In this document: one piece after another, positions 25,163 to 33,248 of the stretch
Layout: each line of letters opens with the position of its first letter
How positions within the stretch are numbered: the stretch's first letter is position 1
Origin: Clostridium sp. Cult3
GTDB taxonomy: Bacteria > Bacillota > Clostridia > Tissierellales > Tepidimicrobiaceae
DNA: 33,248 nt
Assembly: GCF_021655115.1 (NCBI RefSeq)
Contig: NZ_PPXY01000067.1
Span: forward strand, 1 to 33,248
Reading direction: 5' to 3'
Translations under genes and position numbers: made by a program
The notes under the pieces: model-generated
Seen by the model: the letters and a program-made list of their open reading frames with translations, nothing else
The model's database searches: none
Told to the model about the DNA's origin: nothing

Positions 25163-26548
25163 ATGCAAACTAAAGACTATTTAAAGGATACTTTTAGAAT
25201 TGCAATTCCCAGTATTATTGAACATATTGCCAATGTTATAGTTGGTTTTGTAGACACTATGATGGTGGCCACATTAGGCACAGTAGCCACTGCAGCAGTG
25301 GGTATTAACTCTACAGTAACTTGGTTTCTCATGGCTTTTTCTACCTTGTTTGCTGTAGGTACAACTGTACAAGTTGCCCAAAGTATTGGTGCTGACAATC
25401 ACAAGCGTGCAAGAAGAGCAGCTATCAATGGACTCTCAGGTGGATTTATACTCTTTACTATTATATTTATATTGATATTCACTCTAGCGCCTTACATACC
25501 TAAATGGCTTGGTGCTGAAACTGAAATCCTTCAAGACGCTGTTTCTTACTTAAAAATCTGGACTATTGCAATTATTCCCATGTTCTTAGGTAGAACTGCA
25601 TCCAGTATATTGAGAGGACTTGGAAACACTAAAGTACCAATGATAGTTGCCTTTTTTATAAATATCTTTAATATAATCGGAAACTTTTTTCTTATTTATA
25701 ATACAAGGGTCGTTACCATTCCTATAATAGGTATTGAATTTACAGTCTGGGGTGCTGGACTTGGAGTCACCGGTGCTGCCATATCCACCTCCCTATCCAA
25801 TGCATTAGGGGGAATAGTAATGTTATATCTATTATTTAATGGCTCTCAAACAATTAAGTTGTACCTAGAGGATTTATTTAAATTCGAGAAAATGCTCTTA
25901 AAACATATATTTAAAACTGGAGCACCTGCTACCGGCCAAGATTTAATTACTGATATGGGACAAGTACTATATCAAAAAATGGTAGCAAGTCTTGGTACAA
26001 TCCAAGTTGCTGCTCACCATTTAGCGACAACAGCTGAATCCCTGTCTTATATGCCAGCATCGGGATTCTCCGTAGCAGCAACTACACTAATTGGCCAATC
26101 TTTAGGTGCAGGGAAAAAAGAAGATGCAGAAAGCTTTGGTAAAATTTGTTTTATACTATCGCTCTTTGCTGGATTGTTCAGCGGTCTTATGCTATATATT
26201 TTTCCAAGACAATTAATGTCTTTATTTTCTAAGGATATAGCGGTAATAGAAGAAGGAGTTGGTGCTCTTAGAATAATTGCCTTTGTTCAACCATTATTTA
26301 ATGCTACAATAGTTCTAACTGGTGTCTTAAGAGGTGCAGGAGACACAAAAGTTCCACTGTATGCTGCACTAGGCGGTATGTGGTTTGTTAGACTGATTTC
26401 AGCCTATATATTTATAAATGTGTTTAAATGGGGATTGAGAGGCGCTTGGCTAGGAATGCTACTTGATCTATCTGTAAGGTTTATAATTGTATTTTATAGA
26501 TATATAAAAAAGGACTGGCTAAATGCAGAAATAATTGTAGATGATTAG
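25163..26548 (+). CDS. MATE family efflux transporter
   Basis: A 461-residue integral membrane protein with about twelve transmembrane helices in two repeats. The N-terminal segment IAIPSIIEHIANVIVGFVDTMMVATLG and the matching second-half segment TGAPATGQDLITDMG...MVASLGTIQVAAHH are typical of the NorM/DinF-type MATE family, which expels drugs or metabolites in exchange for Na+ or H+. The ATG start has only a modest AGGTG about 11 nt upstream. The substrate cannot be predicted. It is a single gene with a terminator-like hairpin downstream. Confidence 0.95.
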   Translation: MQTKDYLKDTFRIAIPSIIEHIANVIVGFVDTMMVATLGTVATAAVGINSTVTWFLMAFSTLFAVGTTVQVAQSIGADNHKRARRAAINGLSGGFILFTIIFILIFTLAPYIPKWLGAETEILQDAVSYLKIWTIAIIPMFLGRTASSILRGLGNTKVPMIVAFFINIFNIIGNFFLIYNTRVVTIPIIGIEFTVWGAGLGVTGAAISTSLSNALGGIVMLYLLFNGSQTIKLYLEDLFKFEKMLLKHIFKTGAPATGQDLITDMGQVLYQKMVASLGTIQVAAHHLATTAESLSYMPASGFSVAATTLIGQSLGAGKKEDAESFGKICFILSLFAGLFSGLMLYIFPRQLMSLFSKDIAVIEEGVGALRIIAFVQPLFNATIVLTGVLRGAGDTKVPLYAALGGMWFVRLISAYIFINVFKWGLRGAWLGMLLDLSVRFIIVFYRYIKKDWLNAEIIVDD

Positions 26549-26553
26549 TGATC

Positions 26554-26598
26554 AACACAGGGTTTTCCTATTATATAGCAGGAAATAATCCCTGTGTT
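26554..26598 (+). terminator. terminator-like hairpin after the MATE gene
   Basis: AACACAGGG / CCCTGTGTT with a further TTTTCC / GGAAAT pairing inside; the T-tract is short (TTCTTCC). Confidence 0.55.
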
Positions 26599-26645
26599 CT
26601 TCCAAATAAGTACAACGAGCTACAATCAAAAATATGTATCCATTT

Positions 26646-26942
26646 TCAACTATCAACCTTCCTAGTATTAAAAGTACTACGAATCATTTTATAGACATCC
26701 TTATTCTCCCTCTTTAAAGTCATCCTTGTTGCTAATAACTCACCACAATTAGGACAGATTAAAGCCCCATGATCCTTAGAAAAATCAATAGAGCCTTTAA
26801 TAATTCTATCAATATGCATTCTTAATAAATTTCCTTTACCTACTTTTTGATATTTAGCAATATCAGTTTTACAGTAGCCACAAGAAACCAATAATATATA
26901 ACTACCCTTTACTTTTCTACAATAAGGATTTTCATATATCAA
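26646..26942 (-). CDS. small zinc-ribbon-like hypothetical protein
   Basis: 98 residues with two metal-binding pairs, SCGYCKTD (about residues 20-24) and CPNCGEL (about 63-66), 42 residues apart, consistent with one structural zinc. No catalytic motif was seen and I do not recognise the family. The start appears to be TTG behind AAGGGTGG with a short spacer. It stands alone between the MATE terminator and a 290-nt gap. Confidence 0.65.
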   Translation of the reverse strand: MIYENPYCRKVKGSYILLVSCGYCKTDIAKYQKVGKGNLLRMHIDRIIKGSIDFSKDHGALICPNCGELLATRMTLKRENKDVYKMIRSTFNTRKVDS

Positions 26943-27089
26943 ATAACCACCCTTTCTTTAATATACATTATATACTGATAGTGCGTCAAAACTTGTACAA
27001 ATATAAGGTTGTAGTATGGGAAAATATTTCCTTTTTCATTTTAGTGTATTCCATTTTATGACTGTCTTAATTCAAAACTTTGATAAATA

Positions 27090-27127
27090 AAACCTTATAA
27101 TAGTCATCTCTAGCCATTATAAGGTTT
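27090..27127 (-). terminator. terminator of the glycosyltransferase unit
   Basis: Perfect 12-bp arms AAACCTTATAAT / ATTATAAGGTTT with a 14-nt loop and T-tracts on both sides. It is about 107 nt after the glycosyltransferase stop. Confidence 0.8.
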
Positions 27128-27233
27128 TTGTTTACTATCTCCGCCATAAGTTGCGGAATTTTAGTATTTATATCATTTGATTTATTAGTATTTCTTTGTT
27201 TTTTAAAGTTTTAAAAATTTTTTAATACTACGT

Positions 27234-28448
27234 TTACTCTATAAAGTTGACAATATTATTCATATTATCAACTAATCCTTCCCATGAAAAAGCTCTTATT
27301 TTATCTTTCATTTTATTATGACAATCTCTCTTCTCTCTTACTTTCTTCATTTGGCATAATATGGCTTTTTTTAGATTTTCCTTAAATTCAGGCAAATCTT
27401 CTTTAACTGGTTTATCTATATCATATATTCTAGGTAATGGAACATATTTAATTATGCCAGACTCTTTTATTTCTTCCCCTAAAAGTGTCATTAAAGCTTC
27501 TATTTCTGTAGTTACTACATATAATCCACAAGCTAGACTTTCTATAGCCATAAGTCCCAAACCTTCATAGTAGGAAGGCATAATAAATATATCTTTTTCC
27601 CTTAATTCATCTCCTAAATCTACTTGATTTTCCACATTATATAGTCTTATACTACTATCATCTTTAATATAATTCACTAATTTCTTTTTATTTTCTTCAT
27701 CGGGACTTCCTATTATATCTAAAGTTACATCCTCCATCTCTAAAGACTTATACACCTCTATAAGTTCATAAATTCCTTTGGACGGGTCTATTTTCCCACA
27801 AAACACAAGCCGAATTTTACCGGTATATTTCTTTTCTTCTGGAGGATAAAAAATATCTTGATCAAAACCTCCCCCTACTGCTATTATCCTGTTTCTATCT
27901 ATACCATATACCTTTACTATTTCATCTTTTTGATGTTCAGAAGCTGAAAATACATAATCTAGCTCATGTATCCTATCTACATATTTATCCTTAAGATGTG
28001 GATTCATTTTAGCTTGTCTTAGATCTGTATTATGACATATGCCAATGATCTTTGTATCTGGAAAGACTTCTCTAGCTAAAGAAGTCAAGATCCATAGATG
28101 ATGTGCAAATATAACATCAGGATTAAAATCTTCCTTTACTTTTTCTAGTTTTCTCCTAAAAGCCTCTCTATAGATTCCTAGCATTTCTTCAGTCATAGAT
28201 GAATATAAAGTACTTTCATAAGGCATAACATTGCTCATTCCAACTATAGGAAAGGGTAATTCCTTACTTTTAAAAATTACAGGATATTGATCTTCTTTAT
28301 CTAAAGTATTCCAGTTATATCCATCTTGACATCCAAAAATAGCTTTTTGTTCATGATTATATTTTTTAAAACCTTCTATCATATTAGAGTAATACACTCC
28401 TGAACCTGTCTTTGATGGTAATTGTGCTAAAACATGTAATATTTTCAT
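27234..28448 (-). CDS. GT4-family glycosyltransferase
   Basis: A 404-residue GT-B-fold enzyme. The N-terminal acceptor domain starts MKILHVLAQLPSKTGSGVYY. A hinge DVIFAHHLWI and ICHNTD lead to the donor domain with VGGGFDQDIFYPPE, RLVFCGKIDPSKGI and the E-x7-E nucleotide-sugar motif (E295-GLGLMAI-E303). The sugar donor and acceptor are unknown; relatives act on glycolipids, polysaccharides or low-molecular-weight thiols. ATG behind GAGGGGGAAAT. It lies 35 nt after the choloylglycine-hydrolase-like gene on the same strand, with no terminator in between, so it is likely a two-gene operon. Confidence 0.9.
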   Translation of the reverse strand: MKILHVLAQLPSKTGSGVYYSNMIEGFKKYNHEQKAIFGCQDGYNWNTLDKEDQYPVIFKSKELPFPIVGMSNVMPYESTLYSSMTEEMLGIYREAFRRKLEKVKEDFNPDVIFAHHLWILTSLAREVFPDTKIIGICHNTDLRQAKMNPHLKDKYVDRIHELDYVFSASEHQKDEIVKVYGIDRNRIIAVGGGFDQDIFYPPEEKKYTGKIRLVFCGKIDPSKGIYELIEVYKSLEMEDVTLDIIGSPDEENKKKLVNYIKDDSSIRLYNVENQVDLGDELREKDIFIMPSYYEGLGLMAIESLACGLYVVTTEIEALMTLLGEEIKESGIIKYVPLPRIYDIDKPVKEDLPEFKENLKKAILCQMKKVREKRDCHNKMKDKIRAFSWEGLVDNMNNIVNFIE

Positions 28449-28483
28449 ATTTCCCCCTCTTCTAATTCGGTATATTTTGTTTC

Positions 28484-29422
28484 CTATTTTAACTTTTCTA
28501 CGATAAAATCTGTATCTAAAAAAAATGCTTGTCTATTATCCTCATCTTCTATGTCTTCAAATCCTAATTGATAAACCGTTGGATTAGTGTTTGATTTTAC
28601 AGTTAGTAGTTTATATTTTGAATCATAAGAACAAATATATCTAGTATAAGTAGTATGGTTATACTTTTTGTTCCTAACAAATCCATTTGGCATAGTCATT
28701 GCAGCCATTATATTATAAGAATGTGAAAGAGCTTCTTTAGAACTATTGGGTTTAATATTCATTCTAGTTAGATAAAAAGCTTTAATAAACCTAGAAATAG
28801 GGTCATAGCCTCCTGGCAAATCTTTAACAGAGTTAAAATGTTCAAGATTATCTAAGTCTAAAAGTTGATTCAACCTTCTAACATGGGATTTGAAGCCCGG
28901 TGAATTGGTCATTACATCATATGGATTTTCATAACATATCAATTCCCCTTTTCTAGGTTCGATAACAACGCATCTTTTAGTAGAATCAGCAAACATAAAA
29001 TGAAAATCTGGTGATATTACATTTCTTCCCTTATGATCTTTAGTAGATATGTGAATGTTTGGTAAGTCTTCGATTAATTCCTCCACCGATTTATAGTTTG
29101 TAAGTGCATAGGTGAAGTAATGCAAACTAGAAATATTAATCTTTTCTGGTTTTACTTGATTAGCATAAAGATTGAACCCGGAAAAAGCATTGGTAATTCC
29201 CATTAATCCATATTCATTTACACCGTCTTTCAATGGATCTCGATTTTCAAAACATATCCCTAATGTCTTATATTTTGAATACAATGGTTTACCCATTAAA
29301 TCATTACAAAAATTATAATTTTTTGGTAGATAAATTACATTGTAATTTAAAGGAACTTCATAATCCATTGTCCTTCCCATCACACAACCATCTTCATAAT
29401 TTATTTTTATACCTGTACACAT
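28484..29422 (-). CDS. choloylglycine hydrolase / penicillin V acylase family amidase
   Basis: An Ntn-hydrolase of 312 residues. After Met removal Cys2 (MCTGIK) is the nucleophile. The other family residues can be placed: Arg17 and Asp20 (GRTMDYE), Asn78 (ITNAF), Asn173 (VMTNSPGF) and Arg211 (YDPISRF). No signal peptide, so cytoplasmic. The family hydrolyses conjugated bile acids, penicillin V or N-acyl homoserine lactones, and the sequence alone does not decide between them. ATG behind AGAGGGATAGT. It pairs with the downstream glycosyltransferase. Confidence 0.9.
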   Translation of the reverse strand: MCTGIKINYEDGCVMGRTMDYEVPLNYNVIYLPKNYNFCNDLMGKPLYSKYKTLGICFENRDPLKDGVNEYGLMGITNAFSGFNLYANQVKPEKINISSLHYFTYALTNYKSVEELIEDLPNIHISTKDHKGRNVISPDFHFMFADSTKRCVVIEPRKGELICYENPYDVMTNSPGFKSHVRRLNQLLDLDNLEHFNSVKDLPGGYDPISRFIKAFYLTRMNIKPNSSKEALSHSYNIMAAMTMPNGFVRNKKYNHTTYTRYICSYDSKYKLLTVKSNTNPTVYQLGFEDIEDEDNRQAFFLDTDFIVEKLK

Positions 29423-29871
29423 ACTATCCCTCTAATCATCATAATATACATTCTAATATCTATAATAAAATTTTATAATAAACTTTCATTATTTGCAACG
29501 CTATATAGCATCACTGCAAATCTAGTTACATTTTGAAGTGGTAATCCTCCTGGGAAATTTACCCCCATTCTCTTTTTATACATAAAACTTAAGTATATAA
29601 GTTTAAATCCCAAACTCTATACACTATTACATTAGCCATAACTCTCTAAATGCATCTTTTGGAATTAACTCTTTTTTTACCCTCAGGCACAAACTTATTT
29701 ATTCACATTAGCTTTTTTGTATAAACGAAAATCTACTAAGTCTTTAGCGTTGAAATGCAATATAAGCACCAATTTGCTCAATATCCATTATAAAACCTCC
29801 TTTATTCTGTAATTTAATTATGGCATAAGCAATTGTTTTTTCAATGGAACAATTTTAGAACTACACCTCAT
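29423..29871 (-). pseudogene. intergenic region with gene debris
   Basis: No intact gene. On the minus strand an ideal AAAGGAGG (29796-29803) precedes an ATG at 29788, but the frame stops after 14 codons (MDIEQIGAYIAFQR), which resembles the first helix of an XRE-type regulator. A second frame continues at once (AKDLVDFRLYKKANVNK, 29748-29695). Further on is a 36-codon frame (29583-29473) with protein-like composition (NFPGGLPLQNVTRFAVMLYS). This suggests frameshifted or deleted gene remnants; none is identified with certainty. Confidence 0.35.
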
Positions 29872-29911
29872 AAAAAGATGACATCAATCATATGATTGAT
29901 GTCATCTTTTT
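29872..29911 (-). terminator. 40-bp palindromic terminator after the SLH protein gene
   Basis: A perfect palindrome beginning AAAAAGATGACATCAATCAT, with T-runs on both strands, 61 nt downstream of the stop at 29972. Confidence 0.85.
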
Positions 29912-29971
29912 ATTTTTCTCCTATCTACTTGATAGGGGCATACTTATAGTTCTATCTATAAGGTATCTAAT

Positions 29972-32029
29972 TTAATCCCTATTTAGAATATTGTATATTA
30001 AAACAGCCGCTTCTTCCCTAGTTAGATTATCTTTTGGCCTTAAGTTTCCTTCTTTACTTATAATCCCTAGCCCCCTAGCAATTGCTATATGTCCCTTTAA
30101 ATTAGGTGATATTTCAGCTTCATCATTATACTCTATCTTATATATATCTCCCATATTTTCTAATGGTTCCTGTCCAAAGGCTCTAACTATATACTTTATG
30201 GCTTCCTCTCTAGTTACTTTGCCATCCATATTTTCTTCTTCTTTTTTTACAATGCCTTCATTAACAAACCTTTCATATAAGTAGGCTTGATCTTCATATA
30301 AAAGCATTCCCTTAGTTTGACCAAGTAACCTGAAAAATTCTTTCTGAGTTATTTCTTGTTTTGGTTTAAATTCTTCTCCTGCAAATAAGAAAATGGATTC
30401 TTGTAATTTTTCAATCTGATCTTTAGCAAAACTATTTTCAATATCCTTATATTCTTTCATTGCTTTTTCTATTGGTTTTTTCCTATTGTCTACTACCTCT
30501 GCTTCTTTAGCATCTACTGCTAAGTATTTATCCCTGAAATCATATACCAGTTTCACATTTTTCTTCTCTTTTTCTTCAATTTCCATTTGATATTCTAGTT
30601 CTAATTCTTTATTTTTTAATAAAGTTTCTTTAGCCTTATCCTTTCCAATTATATTTTTGGGGGATTCAAATTCCAAATCACTCCAATTATAATTATATGT
30701 CAATACATCCCCTGTAACACCACTTAAAGTTACCATAAATCCATTGTTTTCAACTCTAAGTCCATTTGCTTTTCTTAAAAATAGAAAACTATATACATTA
30801 TCTTTACCATGAATTAAATTCTCATTTTCATTTTCTATATATTCTACTTCCTTATACTTTTCAGGGCTATTTTTTTGTATAATTTTTTTTGCCTTTTTAA
30901 GCAAATCTTCTTTACTATGCTTTGATTCCTCTGAATTGTCAACCCAAGAACCAGGATCTGAAAAGTCTATAATCTCTCCGGTCTTAGCATTAATCCTTGA
31001 ACTAGTACCAGTTCCATGGTTTTCAACATGTTTCGTCACCATTACTTCCCACACATAGATATCTTTTTCTTTATTACCTTTTAACCTATGTCCTTCTACC
31101 TCATAGTTTTCCCCTAGCTTAAATGTATCCAATATTTTTTTAGCTGCTTCTTTTCGACTTATTATTTTCTTAGACTTTATTAATTCGTTTTCTTCTTCAA
31201 AAGGTATATTTTTAACATCCTGATATGGTGCAGAACCGTATACGGAATATGTAAGTTTATATGAGGTATTTAATATGTCTCCTGTTTTAGCGTCTACTGT
31301 CTTATCTGTATCTATAATATTGTATCCTAGGTAAGATTTCATATCTTTATCTGTTTCCTTTACTTTGTATAATAATTCTAAATCTATATTAGCATTATAT
31401 ATTTTTTTTGCTTCTTCTTTTGATATGATACCTTCTGTATCTGGGAATTCTAAACCTTCCTCCCAGCTTATATTAAATTGGACTACTTCCCCAGTTTGAG
31501 TGTCTACACTAATAAATAGATTGTTCTCATTGAATTCTACGTCATTTTCTACTCTTACAAAATTATATCTATACTCTGCTAAACCATCTCCAATATATAC
31601 ACCATAAAGATCAGTTTCATCTCTAGCTTGAATCTTATCTAATATATCTGGATATACTTTCTTTATAAAATTCTTAGCAATTTTTTCTCCTTGTTCTCTA
31701 GTTATCTTAGGGAATTTATCAATCCTTGGAGTTTTACCAGTATCATATATATTTTTCCAATAACCTGTTACATTTCCTTCTTCATCAATACCTACACCAA
31801 TATTCTTACCATCAAATTTCCAGGATAAATTTGTAATTTTTCTTCCATCATAAATATCATACTGATACTTATCGAAACGCTCGTAATCATCCCCTATTTC
31901 AAATAGGGCTTTAACCTCTTCAATACGTTTGTCTAAGCCATCTTCTGCAAATCCATTAGACGGTATGCATGTAACTAATAGTGTTAATACCATCATAAAT
32001 AGTAATGATTTAATTTTTACATTTTTCAT
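29972..32029 (-). CDS. surface protein with YcdB/YcdC-type repeats and C-terminal SLH-like domain
   Basis: 685 residues, exported. The signal peptide (1-28) ends at NGFA-ED. The body (about 30-520) has repeated PepSY-like YcdB/YcdC units with recurring phrases such as VDTQTGEVVQFN, VDAKTGDIL, INAKTGEIIDFS and LSGVTGDVLTYN. The tail (about 560-685) resembles S-layer-homology segments (VTREEAIKYIVRAFG and LTREEAAVLIYNIL), so attachment to the cell wall is likely. ATG at 32029 is chosen because GGGAGGGG lies 5 nt upstream; an in-frame ATG 15 nt earlier overlaps that site and is unlikely. Its function is unknown; PepSY-type units are often linked to protease inhibition. Confidence 0.85.
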   Translation of the reverse strand: MKNVKIKSLLFMMVLTLLVTCIPSNGFAEDGLDKRIEEVKALFEIGDDYERFDKYQYDIYDGRKITNLSWKFDGKNIGVGIDEEGNVTGYWKNIYDTGKTPRIDKFPKITREQGEKIAKNFIKKVYPDILDKIQARDETDLYGVYIGDGLAEYRYNFVRVENDVEFNENNLFISVDTQTGEVVQFNISWEEGLEFPDTEGIISKEEAKKIYNANIDLELLYKVKETDKDMKSYLGYNIIDTDKTVDAKTGDILNTSYKLTYSVYGSAPYQDVKNIPFEEENELIKSKKIISRKEAAKKILDTFKLGENYEVEGHRLKGNKEKDIYVWEVMVTKHVENHGTGTSSRINAKTGEIIDFSDPGSWVDNSEESKHSKEDLLKKAKKIIQKNSPEKYKEVEYIENENENLIHGKDNVYSFLFLRKANGLRVENNGFMVTLSGVTGDVLTYNYNWSDLEFESPKNIIGKDKAKETLLKNKELELEYQMEIEEKEKKNVKLVYDFRDKYLAVDAKEAEVVDNRKKPIEKAMKEYKDIENSFAKDQIEKLQESIFLFAGEEFKPKQEITQKEFFRLLGQTKGMLLYEDQAYLYERFVNEGIVKKEEENMDGKVTREEAIKYIVRAFGQEPLENMGDIYKIEYNDEAEISPNLKGHIAIARGLGIISKEGNLRPKDNLTREEAAVLIYNILNRD

Positions 32030-32213
32030 AATATCCCCTCCCATGTCCAGTATATAATATATTTGCCTGGTTTACTAGATAAAGGTCAGTTCTTTATTAT
32101 ATATTAATCATATATCCATACTTAGATACTAACTCAGAATGAACACCACAATAATCATACAACTATTCCCTATACAAATTGGTCTCATACAAATTCGCTA
32201 TTATTATCTACAA
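32030..32213. other. AT-rich divergent intergenic region
   Basis: It separates the SLH protein gene from the DUF218 gene. No gene or structured element that I can support was seen here. Confidence 0.4.
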
Positions 32214-32242
32214 TTGCAAGTCTTTCAATCTTTTGATAATAT
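32214..32242 (+). promoter_or_regulatory. candidate promoter of the DUF218 gene
   Basis: TTGCAA (32214-32219), exactly 17 nt, then TAATAT (32237-32242), about 65 nt before the start codon. Confidence 0.45.
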
Positions 32243-32306
32243 AATTTGTAATATAATCAATATACTTTTATTTATCTTAGGAATAGTTATTAAATGGAGG
32301 TTAATG

Positions 32307-33248
32307 ATGGACAATAAGATATATTTTCTACTTGAAATAATTTTTTTTGCTTTTTTCGTATTTTGGTTTGTTTTACATATTAAAGATAGGAGAAGAGTTT
32401 TTAATGGTTTAGCTTTCTTTATATCTTTAGGATCTCTTTTGACACTATTAATTTTAATCGGATATACTCATGACATTAAAGCCTTAAATATAATTGTTGG
32501 ATTTATGATATTAGCAATTATTATTTTACTTCCCATTCTATATATAATAGGAATTATTATTTTATTTACTACGGGAAAAACAGTTATTAAAAGAGAAGGT
32601 TTTTCCCTATCTCATGTTTTAAGTATATTACTTGGAATAGGAATTATAAGCTCTAGTTTTATATTGCCAATTTTTATGGATAAAATAGAATCTAAAATTT
32701 TAATAGGTATTATGGGATTTTTCATAACGGTATTTTCATATTTTGTATTAGGATTTATTGTATTTTTAACTTCTTCCCTTATATATAATCTTTGGTATGA
32801 AAAAAGAAATAAGGACTATTTAATAGTTTTAGGTGCTGGACTTTCAGGTGATAGAGTAACTCCTTTATTAGCTGGTAGAATTGATAAAGCTATAGAATTT
32901 TATAATAGTCAAAAAGAAAAAGGAGTAAAACCTCCTAAGATAATTATGTCTGGAGGACAGGGGCCTGATGAAGTAATCTCTGAAGCTTTAGCTATGAAAA
33001 ATTATGCTGTAGAGATGAATGTCCCTGAAGAAGATATTTTAATGGAAGATAAATCAACTAATACTAAAGAAAATCTTCTATTTTCAACAGAATTAATAAA
33101 AAAAGATTCAAATAAAGATAATCCTGAAGTATTGTTTTTTACTACAAACTATCATGTACTTAGAGCTGGAATATTAGCTAAATCACTGGGACTTAATTAT
33201 AATGGTATTGGTTCTAAAACTAAATTTTATTTTTTTGTTTCTGCAATT
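32307..33248 (+). CDS. membrane-anchored DUF218 (YdcF-like) protein, cut by the window end
   Basis: 314 residues are visible and the frame is still open at the edge. The N-terminal 165 residues form about five transmembrane helices. The DUF218 domain follows: YLIVLGAGLSGDRVTPLLAGR (from 171), IIMSGGQGPDE (212-222), EDKSTNTKENL (247-257) and FFTTNYHVLRA (277-287), all hallmark segments. Such proteins (YdcF, SanA, ElyC relatives) are linked to envelope biology, with no firm reaction known. The ATG at 32307 is 6 nt after GGAGG; an adjacent in-frame ATG at 32304 is closer than usual. Confidence 0.88.
   Translation, partial: MDNKIYFLLEIIFFAFFVFWFVLHIKDRRRVFNGLAFFISLGSLLTLLILIGYTHDIKALNIIVGFMILAIIILLPILYIIGIIILFTTGKTVIKREGFSLSHVLSILLGIGIISSSFILPIFMDKIESKILIGIMGFFITVFSYFVLGFIVFLTSSLIYNLWYEKRNKDYLIVLGAGLSGDRVTPLLAGRIDKAIEFYNSQKEKGVKPPKIIMSGGQGPDEVISEALAMKNYAVEMNVPEEDILMEDKSTNTKENLLFSTELIKKDSNKDNPEVLFFTTNYHVLRAGILAKSLGLNYNGIGSKTKFYFFVSAI

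Noticed and set aside
32030-32044. An ATG at 32044 as the start of the SLH protein.
   Set aside because: It overlaps the GGGAGGGG that serves the ATG at 32029, where a normal signal peptide begins.

Overview
The window looks like chromosome of a low-GC, Gram-positive anaerobe of the Clostridia/Tissierellia type. Evidence: AT-rich DNA, strong GGAGG ribosome binding sites with frequent TTG/GTG starts, clostridial-type FtsH, formate-tetrahydrofolate ligase, a long single-chain PurL, SLH-type surface protein, and two genes that read through an in-frame TGA as selenocysteine. Genus level is not claimed.

Layout. 1-6.5 kb (minus strand): a FucI-like protein downstream of ftsH, a TrpR-like YerC/YecD regulator, fhs, and a selenocysteine peroxiredoxin (prxU) whose UGA splits it into pieces for ordinary gene callers. 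6.7-7.6 kb (plus): an EamA/DMT transporter divergent from prxU. 7.7-18.8 kb (minus): a purine operon purL-purE-purF-purM-purN-purH-purD behind a TTGACA-17-TACTAT promoter and a tandem leader of a guanine aptamer followed by a ykkC subtype-2 (PRPP-type) aptamer and a terminator, preceded by an MTA phosphorylase/purine nucleoside phosphorylase-family gene. 19-21 kb (plus): a tandem pair of DUF2935 paralogs with duplicated 3' flanks. 21.1-24.2 kb (minus): an unrecognised HD-like protein and an S8 peptidase lipoprotein. 24.5 kb (plus): a small SelW/Rdx-family selenoprotein (CxxU), again missed by ordinary calling. 25.2-26.5 kb: a MATE efflux protein. 26.6-32 kb (minus): a zinc-ribbon protein, a GT4 glycosyltransferase, a choloylglycine-hydrolase-family enzyme, gene debris, and a YcdB-repeat/SLH surface protein. 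32.3 kb to the end (plus): a membrane-anchored DUF218 protein cut by the window edge.

Most striking observation: both glutamine-dependent enzymes of the purine operon have lost their glutaminase catalytic residues while keeping their synthase active sites. PurF has Ser where the N-terminal catalytic Cys should be, and Asp in place of the oxyanion-hole Asn. PurL has Gly-Ser for the Cys-Asn of the nucleophile elbow, and Ser-x-Asp for the His-x-Glu of the triad. I infer that this organism makes purines from free ammonia instead of glutamine at both steps, which would suit an amino-acid-fermenting, ammonia-rich anaerobe. Fhs would supply the 10-formyl-THF used by PurN and PurH. The guanine/PRPP leader would switch the operon on when PRPP is plentiful and guanine scarce.
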